A stretch of 64,000 nucleotides of DNA from Glycocaulis abyssi (lineage in GTDB: Bacteria; Pseudomonadota; Alphaproteobacteria; Caulobacterales; Maricaulaceae), in contig NZ_CP163421.1 of the NCBI RefSeq assembly GCF_041429775.1, positions 124,001 through 188,000 on the forward strand, in the 5' to 3' direction. Positions 34,557 to 43,352 of the stretch are shown here, in pieces. Position numbers and translations under genes: made by a program. The notes under the pieces were generated by a model, which made no database searches, had not been told where the DNA came from, and saw nothing but the letters and a program-made list of their open reading frames with translations. How positions within the stretch are numbered: the first letter of the stretch is position 1; each line of letters starts with the position of its first letter.

Positions 34557-35296
34557 GACGCGCTATCGTGCTGGTCATCGCCGGTCTCACCGCATTTTCT
34601 GCAGCGGCCGTCGCCCTGATGCCTGCCAGCGTTTTTCACGCGCTGTTTCTCCAGCCTCGCGGCGTTCAGGCGGCACAGATAACCGGCACGATCTGGAGCG
34701 GGCAATGGCACGCGGTGCAGGTTCGCTCCGTGCGTCTGGCACATGTGGACGGCGCACTGGACGCCTTTTCATTGTTGCAGGGCCGCCCCGCCCTGCAGGT
34801 GGAGATTTCAGATCCGCGCGCGCGGGGCGAGGGACGCGTTATACTGGGCAATGGCAGCGTGGAGCTGCACGGCGTATCCGGGCGCATTCTGCCTGCTGAC
34901 CTTGTCCCCCTAACCGGGCCTGGCCGGGCGGCGCTTGGTGAACCCTTGATGTTCTCCGACGTCCAGGCCCGGTTTGGTGCGCGTGGCTGTGAAACCGCGT
35001 CCGGCGCGATCCGCTTTGGCGGGCTCATGGCCCTAGATACCGGCGGCGCTGCCAGCCTGCCGGTTCTGAATGGTCAGCTGGAGTGTGCGGGTAGCCTGCC
35101 CGCCATACGGTTTGCGGGCGAAACGGCGGATGTCCGCATTGACGGCCATGTCCGGTTCGGACCGGAGACGGCGAGCTGGTCGCTGGCCGCGACACCCCGG
35201 ACCGGCACGATAGCAATGGTCTTGCGCTCCATCGGATTTGATGGCAGCGGTGACGTCTTGCGCAGCGAAGGCCAGACTGGCTGGGATGTGCGCTGA
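34553..35296 (+). CDS. gspN: Type II secretion protein GspN
   Basis: The 247-residue protein has an N-terminal signal anchor (about residues 5-25) and the GspN start LQPRGVQAAQITGTIWSGQW. SLLQGRPALQVEISDPRARG and a C-terminal beta-rich part follow. GspN occurs in only some T2SS operons and its job is unclear. It is the last of twelve contiguous gsp genes; no terminator was seen. Confidence 0.85.
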   Translation: MRRAIVLVIAGLTAFSAAAVALMPASVFHALFLQPRGVQAAQITGTIWSGQWHAVQVRSVRLAHVDGALDAFSLLQGRPALQVEISDPRARGEGRVILGNGSVELHGVSGRILPADLVPLTGPGRAALGEPLMFSDVQARFGARGCETASGAIRFGGLMALDTGGAASLPVLNGQLECAGSLPAIRFAGETADVRIDGHVRFGPETASWSLAATPRTGTIAMVLRSIGFDGSGDVLRSEGQTGWDVR

Positions 35297-35358
35297 CCTG
35301 CTGCCAACGGCCCGTCAATCCACAATCCAGCCTGTGCGAAGACAAGCGAGCTGCCCCC

Positions 35359-35562
35359 ATGACCGACAACACCCGCCTCGAAGCGCTGGAAATCCATATC
35401 GCCCAGCAGCAGCGCATGATCGATGAACTCTCTGAGGCTCTGGCCCTGCAACAGAAAGATATCGAGCGGCTCAAAGCCCAGCTCCACCGCTCTGATGACC
35501 GCATTGCGGAGCTGGAGGCCGGCCTGCCGGCCGCCGCGCCTGAAAAGCCGCCGCATTACTGA
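35359..35562 (+). CDS. slyX: SlyX family protein
   Basis: This is a 67-residue protein that is almost wholly coiled coil (LEALEIHIAQQQRMIDELSE...LQQKDIERLKAQLHR) and ends in the family-typical KPPHY. SlyX proteins are small and of unknown function. The gene lies 62 bases after gspN. Confidence 0.9.
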   Translation: MTDNTRLEALEIHIAQQQRMIDELSEALALQQKDIERLKAQLHRSDDRIAELEAGLPAAAPEKPPHY

Positions 35563-35646
35563 ACGTCCTGCACGGGCTGACGCCGCAGCGGAACCGCGCG
35601 CCGTCTTGCGCGCTTAGTTCATACGTGTCCGCTGTTCGGTTCCGTC

Positions 35647-37569
35647 ATGTTCGTGCGCATCCTTGCCGGCCTTGTGGCCCTTGTCTTCGCGGCGTGCCTC
35701 GCCCTGGTTCTTGTGATCCAGCTGGCGGGGTGGGATTGGCTGCGCGGTCCGGTTGAGAGGCGGGTGTCCGAAGCGCTCGACCGGCAGGTGACGATAGCGG
35801 AGCCGCTGGCGGTGCGGTGGCGGTGGAATTTCGTGCCGCGTGTCCGCTTTGAAGGCGTCACCATTTCCGATGAGGACTGGACCGGCGATGAGCACTTCAT
35901 CACGCTGGAGCGCGCGGTAGCGGACGTCGCCCTGCTCGACCTCCTGCGCGGGCGGGTGAATTTGCGTGAAGCGTGGATCAGAGGCATGGAGCTGCGCCTC
36001 AGCGTGGACGATGAGGGCCGCAATAACTGGGGTCTTGGCCGCGAGGACGGGCAGGGCCGGGTGCCGATCGTTGGCGGGCTGCATCTGGTCGACAGCCAGG
36101 TGATTTACCGCAACGCGGCGCGCGAGGTGTCCTTCACCGCTGATCTGGACACGGTAGTTGCCGAGGATGAAGGCGGCGCAGACCGCACCGCCATCTCCGG
36201 GGAGGGTGAAATGCGCGGACGCCCCTTGACCTTCACCGGCGAAGGCGACGGCGTGATGCGCCTGCGCGATCCTGATCAAAGCTTTGCGTTCCGCCTCGAC
36301 ATCGAGGGCGGCGAGACGCGTTTCGTGTTTGACGGGCAGCTGGGCCCGCGTGGCAGTTTCCGCGAGATCGCAGGCGCGCTGGCGCTGCAGGGTGAAAATC
36401 TGCGCGAAGTGTATGATTTCACCGGTATTCCGGTTCCCGATACGCCGCCCTACGATCTGACGCTTGATCTGGCGCGCGTGGACGATGTCTGGCAGGCGCG
36501 CAATATCGAGGGCGTAGTGGGCGATAGCGATCTCTCTGGCCAGCTTGATTACGATACCGGCCGGGAGCGGCCCTTTGTGGATGCCGAACTGACTTCGGAT
36601 GCACTCGATTTCAACGATATCGGCATGCTGATCGGCGCACCGGCCATCGACCCGGACGATATGAGCGAGAGCCAGCTGGCGCGCGCGCAGGCGCGAGCCC
36701 TGCGCGAAGAGGGCCGCATCTTCCCGCGCGCCCCGCTGGATGTGGAGCGGATTTCAGGCGTGGACGGGCGGCTGGTCTTCGAGGGGCGCGAGGTGACCGG
36801 CGCCGGTCGGGCCCTCACGGAAGTTTCCACCACCATCACGCTGGATGACCGTGTGCTGCTCTTTGAGCCGCTGGAGTTCGGTTTCCGGGGCGGGCGGCTG
36901 GAATCGCGGGTGGAAATCAACGCGCGCGGTGAGGACACCATCACCTCGGCTGATGGCACGTTCTCGGGCATCCGCCTGGAAGACTTCATCCCCAATGAGC
37001 GTATCGCGGGTACGTTTTCGGGCGAGATCAGCCTCGTCGGGACGGGTGACAGCATTCGCCGCGCCATGGCCAGCTCGAACGGCCGCATCCGCGCGCTGGT
37101 CGATGAAGGTGGCATCTCGCGGCGGACGCTGGAACTGATCGGGCTCGATCTGCTCAACTACATCTTTGCCAATGATGAAACGGTCGCCACCTCGTGCGGG
37201 GTGGCCGACATCGCGGTGACAGATGGCACAGGCCGGGCCGAAACGCTGTTGATCGTCACGCCAGACAGCCAGATCCATGGCGAGGGCGCGTTCGACTTCC
37301 GCCGCGAGCGTTTTGACCTGCAGGTGCAGGCCCGCGATACCAGCCCGAATATCGGCTCGCTGGGTGGGCCGATCAATATCACCGGCAGGTTCCGTGATCC
37401 GCAGATTTCCCCAGCAGAGGAAACCTTTGTCCGCGGCGCGGCTGCGGTCGCGCTAGGCGTGTTTCTAACCCCGCTTGCAGGGCTTTTGGGCACGGTCCAG
37501 CTCGATACTGTCGATGGCGGGGTGTGCGAGCGCCTGCTGGATCAGGCGGATGCGCCGGAGGGTGAGTGA
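35647..37569 (+). CDS. AsmA family protein
   Basis: The 640-residue protein has an N-terminal membrane anchor (about 3-27) and the AsmA start VERRVSEALDRQVTIAEPLAVRW...RVRFEGVTISDEDW. A long beta-groove follows, with the family C-terminus LNYIFANDETVATSCGVADIAV...IHGEGAFDFRRERFDLQVQARDTSP. AsmA-like proteins bridge or influence lipid and outer-membrane traffic. The next gene begins 89 bases later. Confidence 0.88.
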   Translation: MFVRILAGLVALVFAACLALVLVIQLAGWDWLRGPVERRVSEALDRQVTIAEPLAVRWRWNFVPRVRFEGVTISDEDWTGDEHFITLERAVADVALLDLLRGRVNLREAWIRGMELRLSVDDEGRNNWGLGREDGQGRVPIVGGLHLVDSQVIYRNAAREVSFTADLDTVVAEDEGGADRTAISGEGEMRGRPLTFTGEGDGVMRLRDPDQSFAFRLDIEGGETRFVFDGQLGPRGSFREIAGALALQGENLREVYDFTGIPVPDTPPYDLTLDLARVDDVWQARNIEGVVGDSDLSGQLDYDTGRERPFVDAELTSDALDFNDIGMLIGAPAIDPDDMSESQLARAQARALREEGRIFPRAPLDVERISGVDGRLVFEGREVTGAGRALTEVSTTITLDDRVLLFEPLEFGFRGGRLESRVEINARGEDTITSADGTFSGIRLEDFIPNERIAGTFSGEISLVGTGDSIRRAMASSNGRIRALVDEGGISRRTLELIGLDLLNYIFANDETVATSCGVADIAVTDGTGRAETLLIVTPDSQIHGEGAFDFRRERFDLQVQARDTSPNIGSLGGPINITGRFRDPQISPAEETFVRGAAAVALGVFLTPLAGLLGTVQLDTVDGGVCERLLDQADAPEGE

Positions 37570-37658
37570 GGGGCGCCGCCCGTCACAAATCTGAGGCTTG
37601 CGGGGGTTTGGGGCTGCGCTAGGCTGAAGCGCTCTGACCATTTCTCTGGAGATTCCGC

Positions 37659-39344
37659 TTGAGCACCGCGACCGCCAGCAGCCCGCCTGCTGATGTGAAC
37701 TACACGTTTTCCGACGCCGAGCTGGCGGCCCTCATGCCCTATGGCGAGGCACGCTGGCACGAGGAAGGCGAGGTGCTGGTGGCTGAGGGCGAGCGGGGCG
37801 GCGATTGCCTCATCACCCTGTCGGGCGAGACGCATATCTTCATCGACGACATGGACGGCCCGGTGCGGCTCGGCTGGATGGAGCGCGGTCAGTTCTCCGG
37901 CGATATCGGCGTGCTGACGGGGCAGGCGGCGCTGGCGCGCACCATCATGGGCAAGGCGGGCGAGGTGCTGCACATTCCCTTCGCCGCCTTCCAGCGCCTG
38001 CTGGTGGAAAACTCCGCCCTGTCCGATGTGTTCGTGCGTACGCTCTCGGCGCGCCGGGCCTTTGCGCTGGCACGTGAAGGCTATTCGGTGATCGTGATCG
38101 GCTCCGCGCTTGACCGGACGGTCTTTGCCTTGCGTGATTTTCTTACCCGCCACGGCCTGCCGCATGCCTGGCTGGACCCGGACAGCAATCCGCTCGCCGG
38201 GCCGATCATGGAGGCCAAAGGGCTCGCCCGTGATGACCTGCCTGCCGTGGTACTGAGCGCATCGCGGGTGATGACCCAGCCGACGGTCGGCGCGCTGGCT
38301 GAATATTTCGGCTCGGACCTTCTGCCTGATGGCGCAGCGGCGGATGTCATTGTGGTCGGTGCCGGGCCTGCAGGGCTGGCAACTGCGGTGTATGCGGCGT
38401 CCGAAGGGCTAACCGTGGTGACATTGGACGCCGAGGCGCCGGGAGGGCAGGCGGGCTCCAGCTCCAAGATCGAGAATTATCTCGGCTTTCCCATGGGCGT
38501 GTCGGGCCGGGAACTGGCAGACCGCGCCGCCATTCAGGCGCAGAAATTCGGCGTACGCCTTGCTGCGCCGGTAAAGGCATGTGAGCTGGAGCGGCTGGAG
38601 AGCGGTTGCTACTGCCTCAGCACGCTCGATGGCCGCAAGCTGGAGGCGCGCGCGGTGGTGATCGCCTCCGGCGCGCAATATCAGCGCCTGCCGGTGGAAG
38701 ACGCGGAGAGCTATGAGGGCGGGGGGCTCTATTACGGAGCCTCGCCGCTGGAGGCACAATTGTGCGCCGGGGCGGATGTGGTGATTGTCGGGGCGGGCAA
38801 TTCGGCAGGCCAAGGCGCGGTCTTCCTCGCCCGCACCGCGCGCCACGTCCATGTGATGTACCGGCGCGCCGATATCCGCGACACGATGAGCGAATATCTC
38901 GTCCGCCGCCTTGAGGAGCAGCCCAATATAACCCTGCATCCGCAGACGGAAATCTCCGGTCTTGCCGGTGTCGGCGAGGGCGATGACCGGCGGCTGCGGG
39001 CGCTGAAAGTCAGAACCCCGAAAGGCGAGGCCGAGATCGAGGCGGGCTTCGTGTTTCTGTTCATTGGCGCAGCGCCCTTTACAGACTGGCTGCCAGCCGG
39101 ACTGGCCCGTGACGCAAAAGGCTTTGTGAAGACAGGCTCCCAGATCGAGCCGCGTGAGCTGGTGCGCGGTGGCTGGGCGCTCGACCGGATGCCATCAGCC
39201 TACGAGACCAGCCTTGAGCGGGTCTATGCGGTGGGCGATGTGCGCTCGGCCTCGGTGAAACGCGTGGCCAGCGCGGTCGGTGAGGGCTCGGTGGTAGTCA
39301 GCGCCATCCACGCCGCGCTCGCCGGGTTTGGAAAGCCCGGATAG
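37659..39344 (+). CDS. Cyclic-nucleotide-binding domain/thioredoxin-reductase-like flavoprotein
   Basis: The 561-residue protein has three parts. An N-terminal CNB/Crp-like domain (about 20-130: GEARWHEEGEVLVAEGERGGD) is followed by a thioredoxin-like segment (about 142-215: FLTRHGLPHAWLDPDSNP). A TrxR-like two-dinucleotide-binding core (about 228-555) has VVGAGPAGLATAVYA, PGGQAGSSSKIENYLG and VIVGAGNSAGQGAVFLA. The redox CxxC of true TrxR is absent: the equivalent place reads YYGASPLEAQLC. It probably transfers electrons elsewhere. The start is TTG. Confidence 0.85.
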   Translation: MSTATASSPPADVNYTFSDAELAALMPYGEARWHEEGEVLVAEGERGGDCLITLSGETHIFIDDMDGPVRLGWMERGQFSGDIGVLTGQAALARTIMGKAGEVLHIPFAAFQRLLVENSALSDVFVRTLSARRAFALAREGYSVIVIGSALDRTVFALRDFLTRHGLPHAWLDPDSNPLAGPIMEAKGLARDDLPAVVLSASRVMTQPTVGALAEYFGSDLLPDGAAADVIVVGAGPAGLATAVYAASEGLTVVTLDAEAPGGQAGSSSKIENYLGFPMGVSGRELADRAAIQAQKFGVRLAAPVKACELERLESGCYCLSTLDGRKLEARAVVIASGAQYQRLPVEDAESYEGGGLYYGASPLEAQLCAGADVVIVGAGNSAGQGAVFLARTARHVHVMYRRADIRDTMSEYLVRRLEEQPNITLHPQTEISGLAGVGEGDDRRLRALKVRTPKGEAEIEAGFVFLFIGAAPFTDWLPAGLARDAKGFVKTGSQIEPRELVRGGWALDRMPSAYETSLERVYAVGDVRSASVKRVASAVGEGSVVVSAIHAALAGFGKPG

Positions 39345-39479
39345 CCCGGCTGCGGTCAAATGCGGGGACGTGTCCGGTATGCAATGATTGCTGGCGCTGG
39401 CCGGGCGGCTGGGCGATTGCCTTTATGGCGCACTCGCCGCTAGATAGCCGGGTTGGGCGCTTAAACTTTCGGACGGCTG

Positions 39480-39809
39480 ATGAATCTCGATTCCTGGAAG
39501 TCCCAGATGCGCAAGGGCGCGGCGGAGTTTGCCGTATTGTCCGCTCTGCGTGATGGCGAACTTTATGGCGTTGAACTGGTGGCGCGCCTTACCGGCGCGG
39601 ACAGTGTCGGTCTGTCGGAGGGCACGGTTTATCCGCTATTGCGCAGGCTGCAATCGGACGGGCGTCTGAGCGCACGATGGGAAGTCAATGACAATGCGCC
39701 CCCGCGCAAATATTATTCACTCACCAAAACGGGCCGGGAAGCCGTCGAGGGTATGGCCGCGTTCTGGAGCGAATTCGAAGCGCAACTCAATCTGATTGTG
39801 AGGGCATGA
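39480..39809 (+). CDS. PadR-family transcriptional regulator, paralogue of 17750-18133
   Basis: The 109-residue winged-helix protein has KGAAEFAVLSALRDGELYGVELVARL, the recognition segment LSEGTVYPLLRRLQSDGRL, and PPRKYYSLTKTG. It is clearly paralogous to the PadR gene upstream of the lipoprotein. Its stop overlaps the next gene as ATGA, so the pair is coupled. Confidence 0.92.
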   Translation: MNLDSWKSQMRKGAAEFAVLSALRDGELYGVELVARLTGADSVGLSEGTVYPLLRRLQSDGRLSARWEVNDNAPPRKYYSLTKTGREAVEGMAAFWSEFEAQLNLIVRA

Positions 39810-40366
39810 TGGCCAAGCTGGAGCACGAGATTTCCGCCTATACCGGCGCGCTGCACGCCGCACTCAGGGCGCTGCCCCATGCGGAGCGTGCCGATATCGT
39901 TCAGGAAGCGCGCACTCATCTGGAAGCCAGCGCCCAGGCGGGGCGGCTTGCGGTGACGCTGGCGGCGTTCGGTCCGCCGGATGCCTATGCCCGTCAGTTC
40001 CTCGACGGTCAGGGCATGCACGCGGTGGCTGACGAGCGCGACATCTGGACGGCCGCGGGCAATGTTCTGGGCAGCATGTTCATGGCTTTGCTGGCCGTGA
40101 TGTTCGTGACGGTGGCGGTGATCGACATGCTGGTGCCGGCCTTTGGCATATGGGTCAATCCCGCGTCCGGTGCGGTCTATTTCGGACATGCCGGCATGAC
40201 AACGCGTGCGCAGGAGCTGGCAGGCGTATGGCTGCCTGTGGGCGCGCTGCTGGCCGCGAGCGCGACAGCGCTGCTCAGCTATGCGTCGGCGCGCGCAGCG
40301 TGGCGCGAAGTGCGCCGTTACCTGAAAGCCTCAGCCGCGCCATTACCTGTCAGCGGCCAGCGATAA
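39806..40366 (+). CDS. DUF1700/HAAS-type membrane protein, PadR partner
   Basis: The 186-residue protein has the N-terminal helical domain EHEISAYTGALHAALRALPHAERADIVQEARTHLE and two transmembrane helices (about 90-115 and 140-163). FGIWVNPASGAVYFGHAGMT parallels SIWLNASTGSVFVGAANPDM in the protein at 18096-18641, confirming that both halves of the module were duplicated together. Confidence 0.8.
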   Translation: MMAKLEHEISAYTGALHAALRALPHAERADIVQEARTHLEASAQAGRLAVTLAAFGPPDAYARQFLDGQGMHAVADERDIWTAAGNVLGSMFMALLAVMFVTVAVIDMLVPAFGIWVNPASGAVYFGHAGMTTRAQELAGVWLPVGALLAASATALLSYASARAAWREVRRYLKASAAPLPVSGQR

Positions 40367-40436
40367 TCCTGTGACCGGCGGGCGCCATTTGCCCTAAGGT
40401 TGAGCGGGCATGATTCACGTCGCAGGGAGCGGGTAG

Positions 40437-41021
40437 ATGGAATTCCTGATTGTGGGGCTGGCACTCTTTCTGGGGGTTCATTCTGTCCGCCTTGTCGGGT
40501 TGCGCAGCCCGATGATCGCAGTCCTGGGGCAGGGCGCGTACTCGATTGTCTATTCGCTTGTCAGCGCCATCGGTCTTGCACTCATCGTGTACGGGCACAT
40601 TCTTGCTCACCCGTCTGCAGCTGTGTGGGCCCCGCCTGAATGGACCCGCACGCTGGCCCTGGTGCTGGTGCCGCTCAGCATTGTCCTGATCGTGTCGGCC
40701 TATGTGCCGGGCCATATCCGCTCGACCGTGCGTCACCCCATGACGCTGGGTGTGCTGCTGTGGGCTGGCGCGCATCTGGTGGCCAATGGCGAGATCGCAA
40801 GCTTCATCCTGTTTGGCAGTTTTGCCGCGTGGGCGCTGCTCACCTTGATTGGTGCCTATGTGCGCGGCGGCAGCTTTGCCAGCGAAGGCAAATGGTCTGC
40901 CGATATCGTGGCGATCATTATCGGCCTTGTGGCTGCCGGGCTGCTGGCCTGGTTCCATATGCAATTGTTCGGCGTTGCCGTTGTCGAATTTGCATCCGAT
41001 CCGTACGCATCCGGCATCTAG
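40437..41021 (+). CDS. NnrU family membrane protein
   Basis: The 194-residue protein has about six transmembrane helices and NnrU motifs: LGVHSVRLVG near the N-terminus and VPGHIRSTVRHPMTLGVLLWAGAHLVANG in the middle. NnrU is named for a link to nitrite/NO reduction and is related to isoprenoid-type methyltransferase folds. No denitrification genes are present, so the role here is unknown. Confidence 0.88.
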   Translation: MEFLIVGLALFLGVHSVRLVGLRSPMIAVLGQGAYSIVYSLVSAIGLALIVYGHILAHPSAAVWAPPEWTRTLALVLVPLSIVLIVSAYVPGHIRSTVRHPMTLGVLLWAGAHLVANGEIASFILFGSFAAWALLTLIGAYVRGGSFASEGKWSADIVAIIIGLVAAGLLAWFHMQLFGVAVVEFASDPYASGI

Positions 41022-41068
41022 TCTTCATGGGTGACCGGCAGGCGGGCGCCCGACAGGAGACAGTATTC

Positions 41069-41470
41069 ATGGAAGATGCCATCGCATCAGTCGGCTTTTT
41101 TCTCGCGGCGGTCGCCATCGTGATGATCGTTGTCGTTGCCGGTGTGGTGAACCGGTTCAACATGCACGAGACGGTGCGCGAGGCCCTGCGTCAGGGAAAG
41201 ACGCTGGACGCCGAAGCCATCAAGGCGCTGGGTGCGCCCCGGCGCAAGTCTGGCAATAATGATCTCAAGGCCGGGCTGATCCTGCTCGCTGTGGCGGCAG
41301 GTCTGGTAGCGCTTGGTGCGCTCGTGGGAACGGCCCTCCCGGATGAACCGGATGTACCCCCGATGATGAACATGATGGCTGGCGTCGCCGCAATTCCGGC
41401 CTTTATCGGCCTGGTTCTGACCGGGTTTGGGGTGGTCAGTGCCCTGCGCCCGCCCAAGCAGGAAGACTGA
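41069..41470 (+). CDS. DUF6249-like small membrane protein
   Basis: The 133-residue protein has an N-terminal transmembrane helix (about 7-29), a basic cytoplasmic segment (FNMHETVREALRQGKTLDAEAIKALG) and two further helices (about 68-90 and 103-126). AGGAGA precedes the ATG at 41069. The layout resembles DUF6249. The gene lies 26 bases upstream of the ECF sigma factor and may belong to that unit. Confidence 0.7.
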   Translation: MEDAIASVGFFLAAVAIVMIVVVAGVVNRFNMHETVREALRQGKTLDAEAIKALGAPRRKSGNNDLKAGLILLAVAAGLVALGALVGTALPDEPDVPPMMNMMAGVAAIPAFIGLVLTGFGVVSALRPPKQED

Positions 41471-41496
41471 GCGCACGCGCGGCTCAGGGGGCGCTG

Positions 41497-42039
41497 ATGG
41501 CGCAGAGCGACGACGTGCTGGTAAGCCAGGTTCTGGCGACGGGTGACAGGCGCGCATTCAGTGCGCTTGTCGACCGTCATCAGCGCCTTGTACGCGGGCT
41601 TCTGGCCCGTCTGACCGGCAACAGGGCGGATGCCGACGACCTTGCGCAGGATACATTCGTGCAGGCATGGCAGCGCATTGCCACCTATCGCGGCGAGGGC
41701 AGCTTCAAGGCGTGGCTGTGCCAGATCGCCTATAGCCGTTTCCTGATGAGTGCGCGCAAGGCGAGGTCGCGCGGGCGGCTGATGGAGGGACTGCGCGCTG
41801 ATCCACCCCTGCTGGACGAGGCGGCCGCGCAGCCGGGGCTCGCGCGCGATCTCGACCGGGCTCTGGTGGTGCTGGGGGATGAGGAGCGCGCCTGCATTGT
41901 GCTATGTTTTGCCTCCGGCCTCAGCCATGGTGAAACAGCTGAGGTGACGGGGTTGCCGCTGGGTACGGTGAAGTCTCACATCACCCGTGGACGGGCGAAA
42001 CTGAAGACCTGGTTTGACCGGCAGGAGAGTTTGGCATGA
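41497..42039 (+). CDS. ECF-type RNA polymerase sigma factor
   Basis: The 180-residue protein has sigma region 2 (AFSALVDRHQRLVRGLLARLTGNRADADDLAQDTFVQAWQR) and region 4 (DEERACIVLCFASGLSHGETAEVTGLPLGTVKSHITRGR). It directs RNA polymerase to a stress-type regulon. Its stop overlaps the start of a small membrane protein gene (ATGA), a position often held by an anti-sigma factor. Confidence 0.92.
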   Translation: MAQSDDVLVSQVLATGDRRAFSALVDRHQRLVRGLLARLTGNRADADDLAQDTFVQAWQRIATYRGEGSFKAWLCQIAYSRFLMSARKARSRGRLMEGLRADPPLLDEAAAQPGLARDLDRALVVLGDEERACIVLCFASGLSHGETAEVTGLPLGTVKSHITRGRAKLKTWFDRQESLA

Positions 42040-42374
42040 GCGGACATGATGATGGATTTGATGCCCGCCTGACGGGTCTGTTCGAGGAGGCCGCCCCGCC
42101 CGCCGACCACGCGTTTACCAGCCGGGTGACGGGCGCCGTAGACCGTCTTGCATTCCTCCGTCCGCTCTTGCTGGTGATCGCTGCGCTTCTGGGCGTGGCC
42201 CTTGCCAGCTGGCAGTTTGGCGATCTGGCCGGTGTTCTTGGCACGGCGCTGTTCAGCATTGGCAGCGCAGCAGCCAATGCCGCCGGCCTGCAGGCCATCG
42301 CGATGGCGATTGCGGCGCTCGGGCTGAGTGCGCTGACCCTGATCGCCTTCAGGCATGGCGGGGCTGATCTGTGA
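42036..42374 (+). CDS. Small membrane protein, possible ECF regulator
   Basis: The 112-residue protein has a soluble N-terminus (DGFDARLTGLFEEAAPPADHAFTSRV) and two hydrophobic helices (about 42-60 and 68-105). No zinc-binding anti-sigma HxxxCxxC motif is seen. Coupling to the sigma gene suggests a regulatory partner; this is inference from position only. Confidence 0.65.
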   Translation: MSGHDDGFDARLTGLFEEAAPPADHAFTSRVTGAVDRLAFLRPLLLVIAALLGVALASWQFGDLAGVLGTALFSIGSAAANAAGLQAIAMAIAALGLSALTLIAFRHGGADL

Positions 42375-42441
42375 GTTGCGCGATTTGTGCAATTGCGAAC
42401 TTGGGCTAGCGTGCCGCCGTCTGCCAGGCACGGAGTAGCTC

Positions 42442-43269
42442 ATGTCCGCACAAAGCCCCGCCCCCGCAAAGCGCATCGGCGTTCCGGATATCCGCGCGCG
42501 CAAGGGCGGCGAACCGCTGGTCTGTCTGACGGCTTATGATGCACCGACGGCGCGCCTTCTCGACCCGCATTGTGATCTTTTGCTGGTGGGCAACTCGGTG
42601 GGCATGGTTGTGCACGGGCTGCCTAACACGATCCCGGTGACGCTGGAGATGATGATCCTGCACGGCCAGGCGGTGATGCGCGGCGCCAGCCGGTCGATGG
42701 TCGTCGTCGACATGCCGTTTGGCAGCTATGAAGCCTCTCCGGAGCAGGCATTCTCCAATGCTGCGCGTATCCTGCGCGAAACCGGCGCGCAGGCGGTGAA
42801 GCTGGAGAGCGGTGTCTATATCGCCGACACCATCCGCTATCTTGCCGAGCGCGGTGTGCCGGTGATGGCCCATGTCGGCCTGCGCCCGCAGGCGGCCCTT
42901 GCCGAGGGCGGCTTCAAGGCCAAGGGGCGCAATGATGACGAGCGCGCCCGCGTGATAAGCGAGGCGCAGGCTGCTGATGCGGCTGGGGCGTTTGCGATCG
43001 TCATCGAAGGCGTTGCCGAAGACCTTGCCGCGGAGATTACAGGCGCGGTGGCTGCGCCCACTATCGGTATCGGCGCGTCGGCGAGCTGTGACGGGCAGAT
43101 TCTCGTCACGCCGGACATGCTCGGCCTGTTCGACTGGACACCGCGCTTCGTCAAGCGCTACGCCGATCTGAAAGCGCTGACGGAGGGGGCCGTCAGGGCC
43201 TATGCCGACGATGTGCGCGCCCGGCGATTCCCCGGACCGGATCAGGTCTACCGCATTACACGCGCGTAA
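42442..43269 (+). CDS. panB: 3-methyl-2-oxobutanoate hydroxymethyltransferase
   Basis: The 275-residue enzyme of pantothenate synthesis adds a hydroxymethyl group to alpha-ketoisovalerate. Visible motifs are [49 protein letters not shown] and [20 protein letters not shown]. At residues 49-58 the usual VGDSLGMV is VGNSVGMV, so the conserved metal-ligand Asp (Asp45 in E. coli numbering) is Asn51 here. The rest of the site, including the second Asp in VVVDMPFG, is intact. Confidence 0.93.
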   Translation: MSAQSPAPAKRIGVPDIRARKGGEPLVCLTAYDAPTARLLDPHCDLLLVGNSVGMVVHGLPNTIPVTLEMMILHGQAVMRGASRSMVVVDMPFGSYEASPEQAFSNAARILRETGAQAVKLESGVYIADTIRYLAERGVPVMAHVGLRPQAALAEGGFKAKGRNDDERARVISEAQAADAAGAFAIVIEGVAEDLAAEITGAVAAPTIGIGASASCDGQILVTPDMLGLFDWTPRFVKRYADLKALTEGAVRAYADDVRARRFPGPDQVYRITRA

Positions 43270-43352
43270 CGCGGCTCGCGCGTATTGCGGCGGCCCTGCA
43301 GGGCCGCTAGGGTCCGCCGGACATTGAACTGGCATGAATTGCGAGGCGGACC

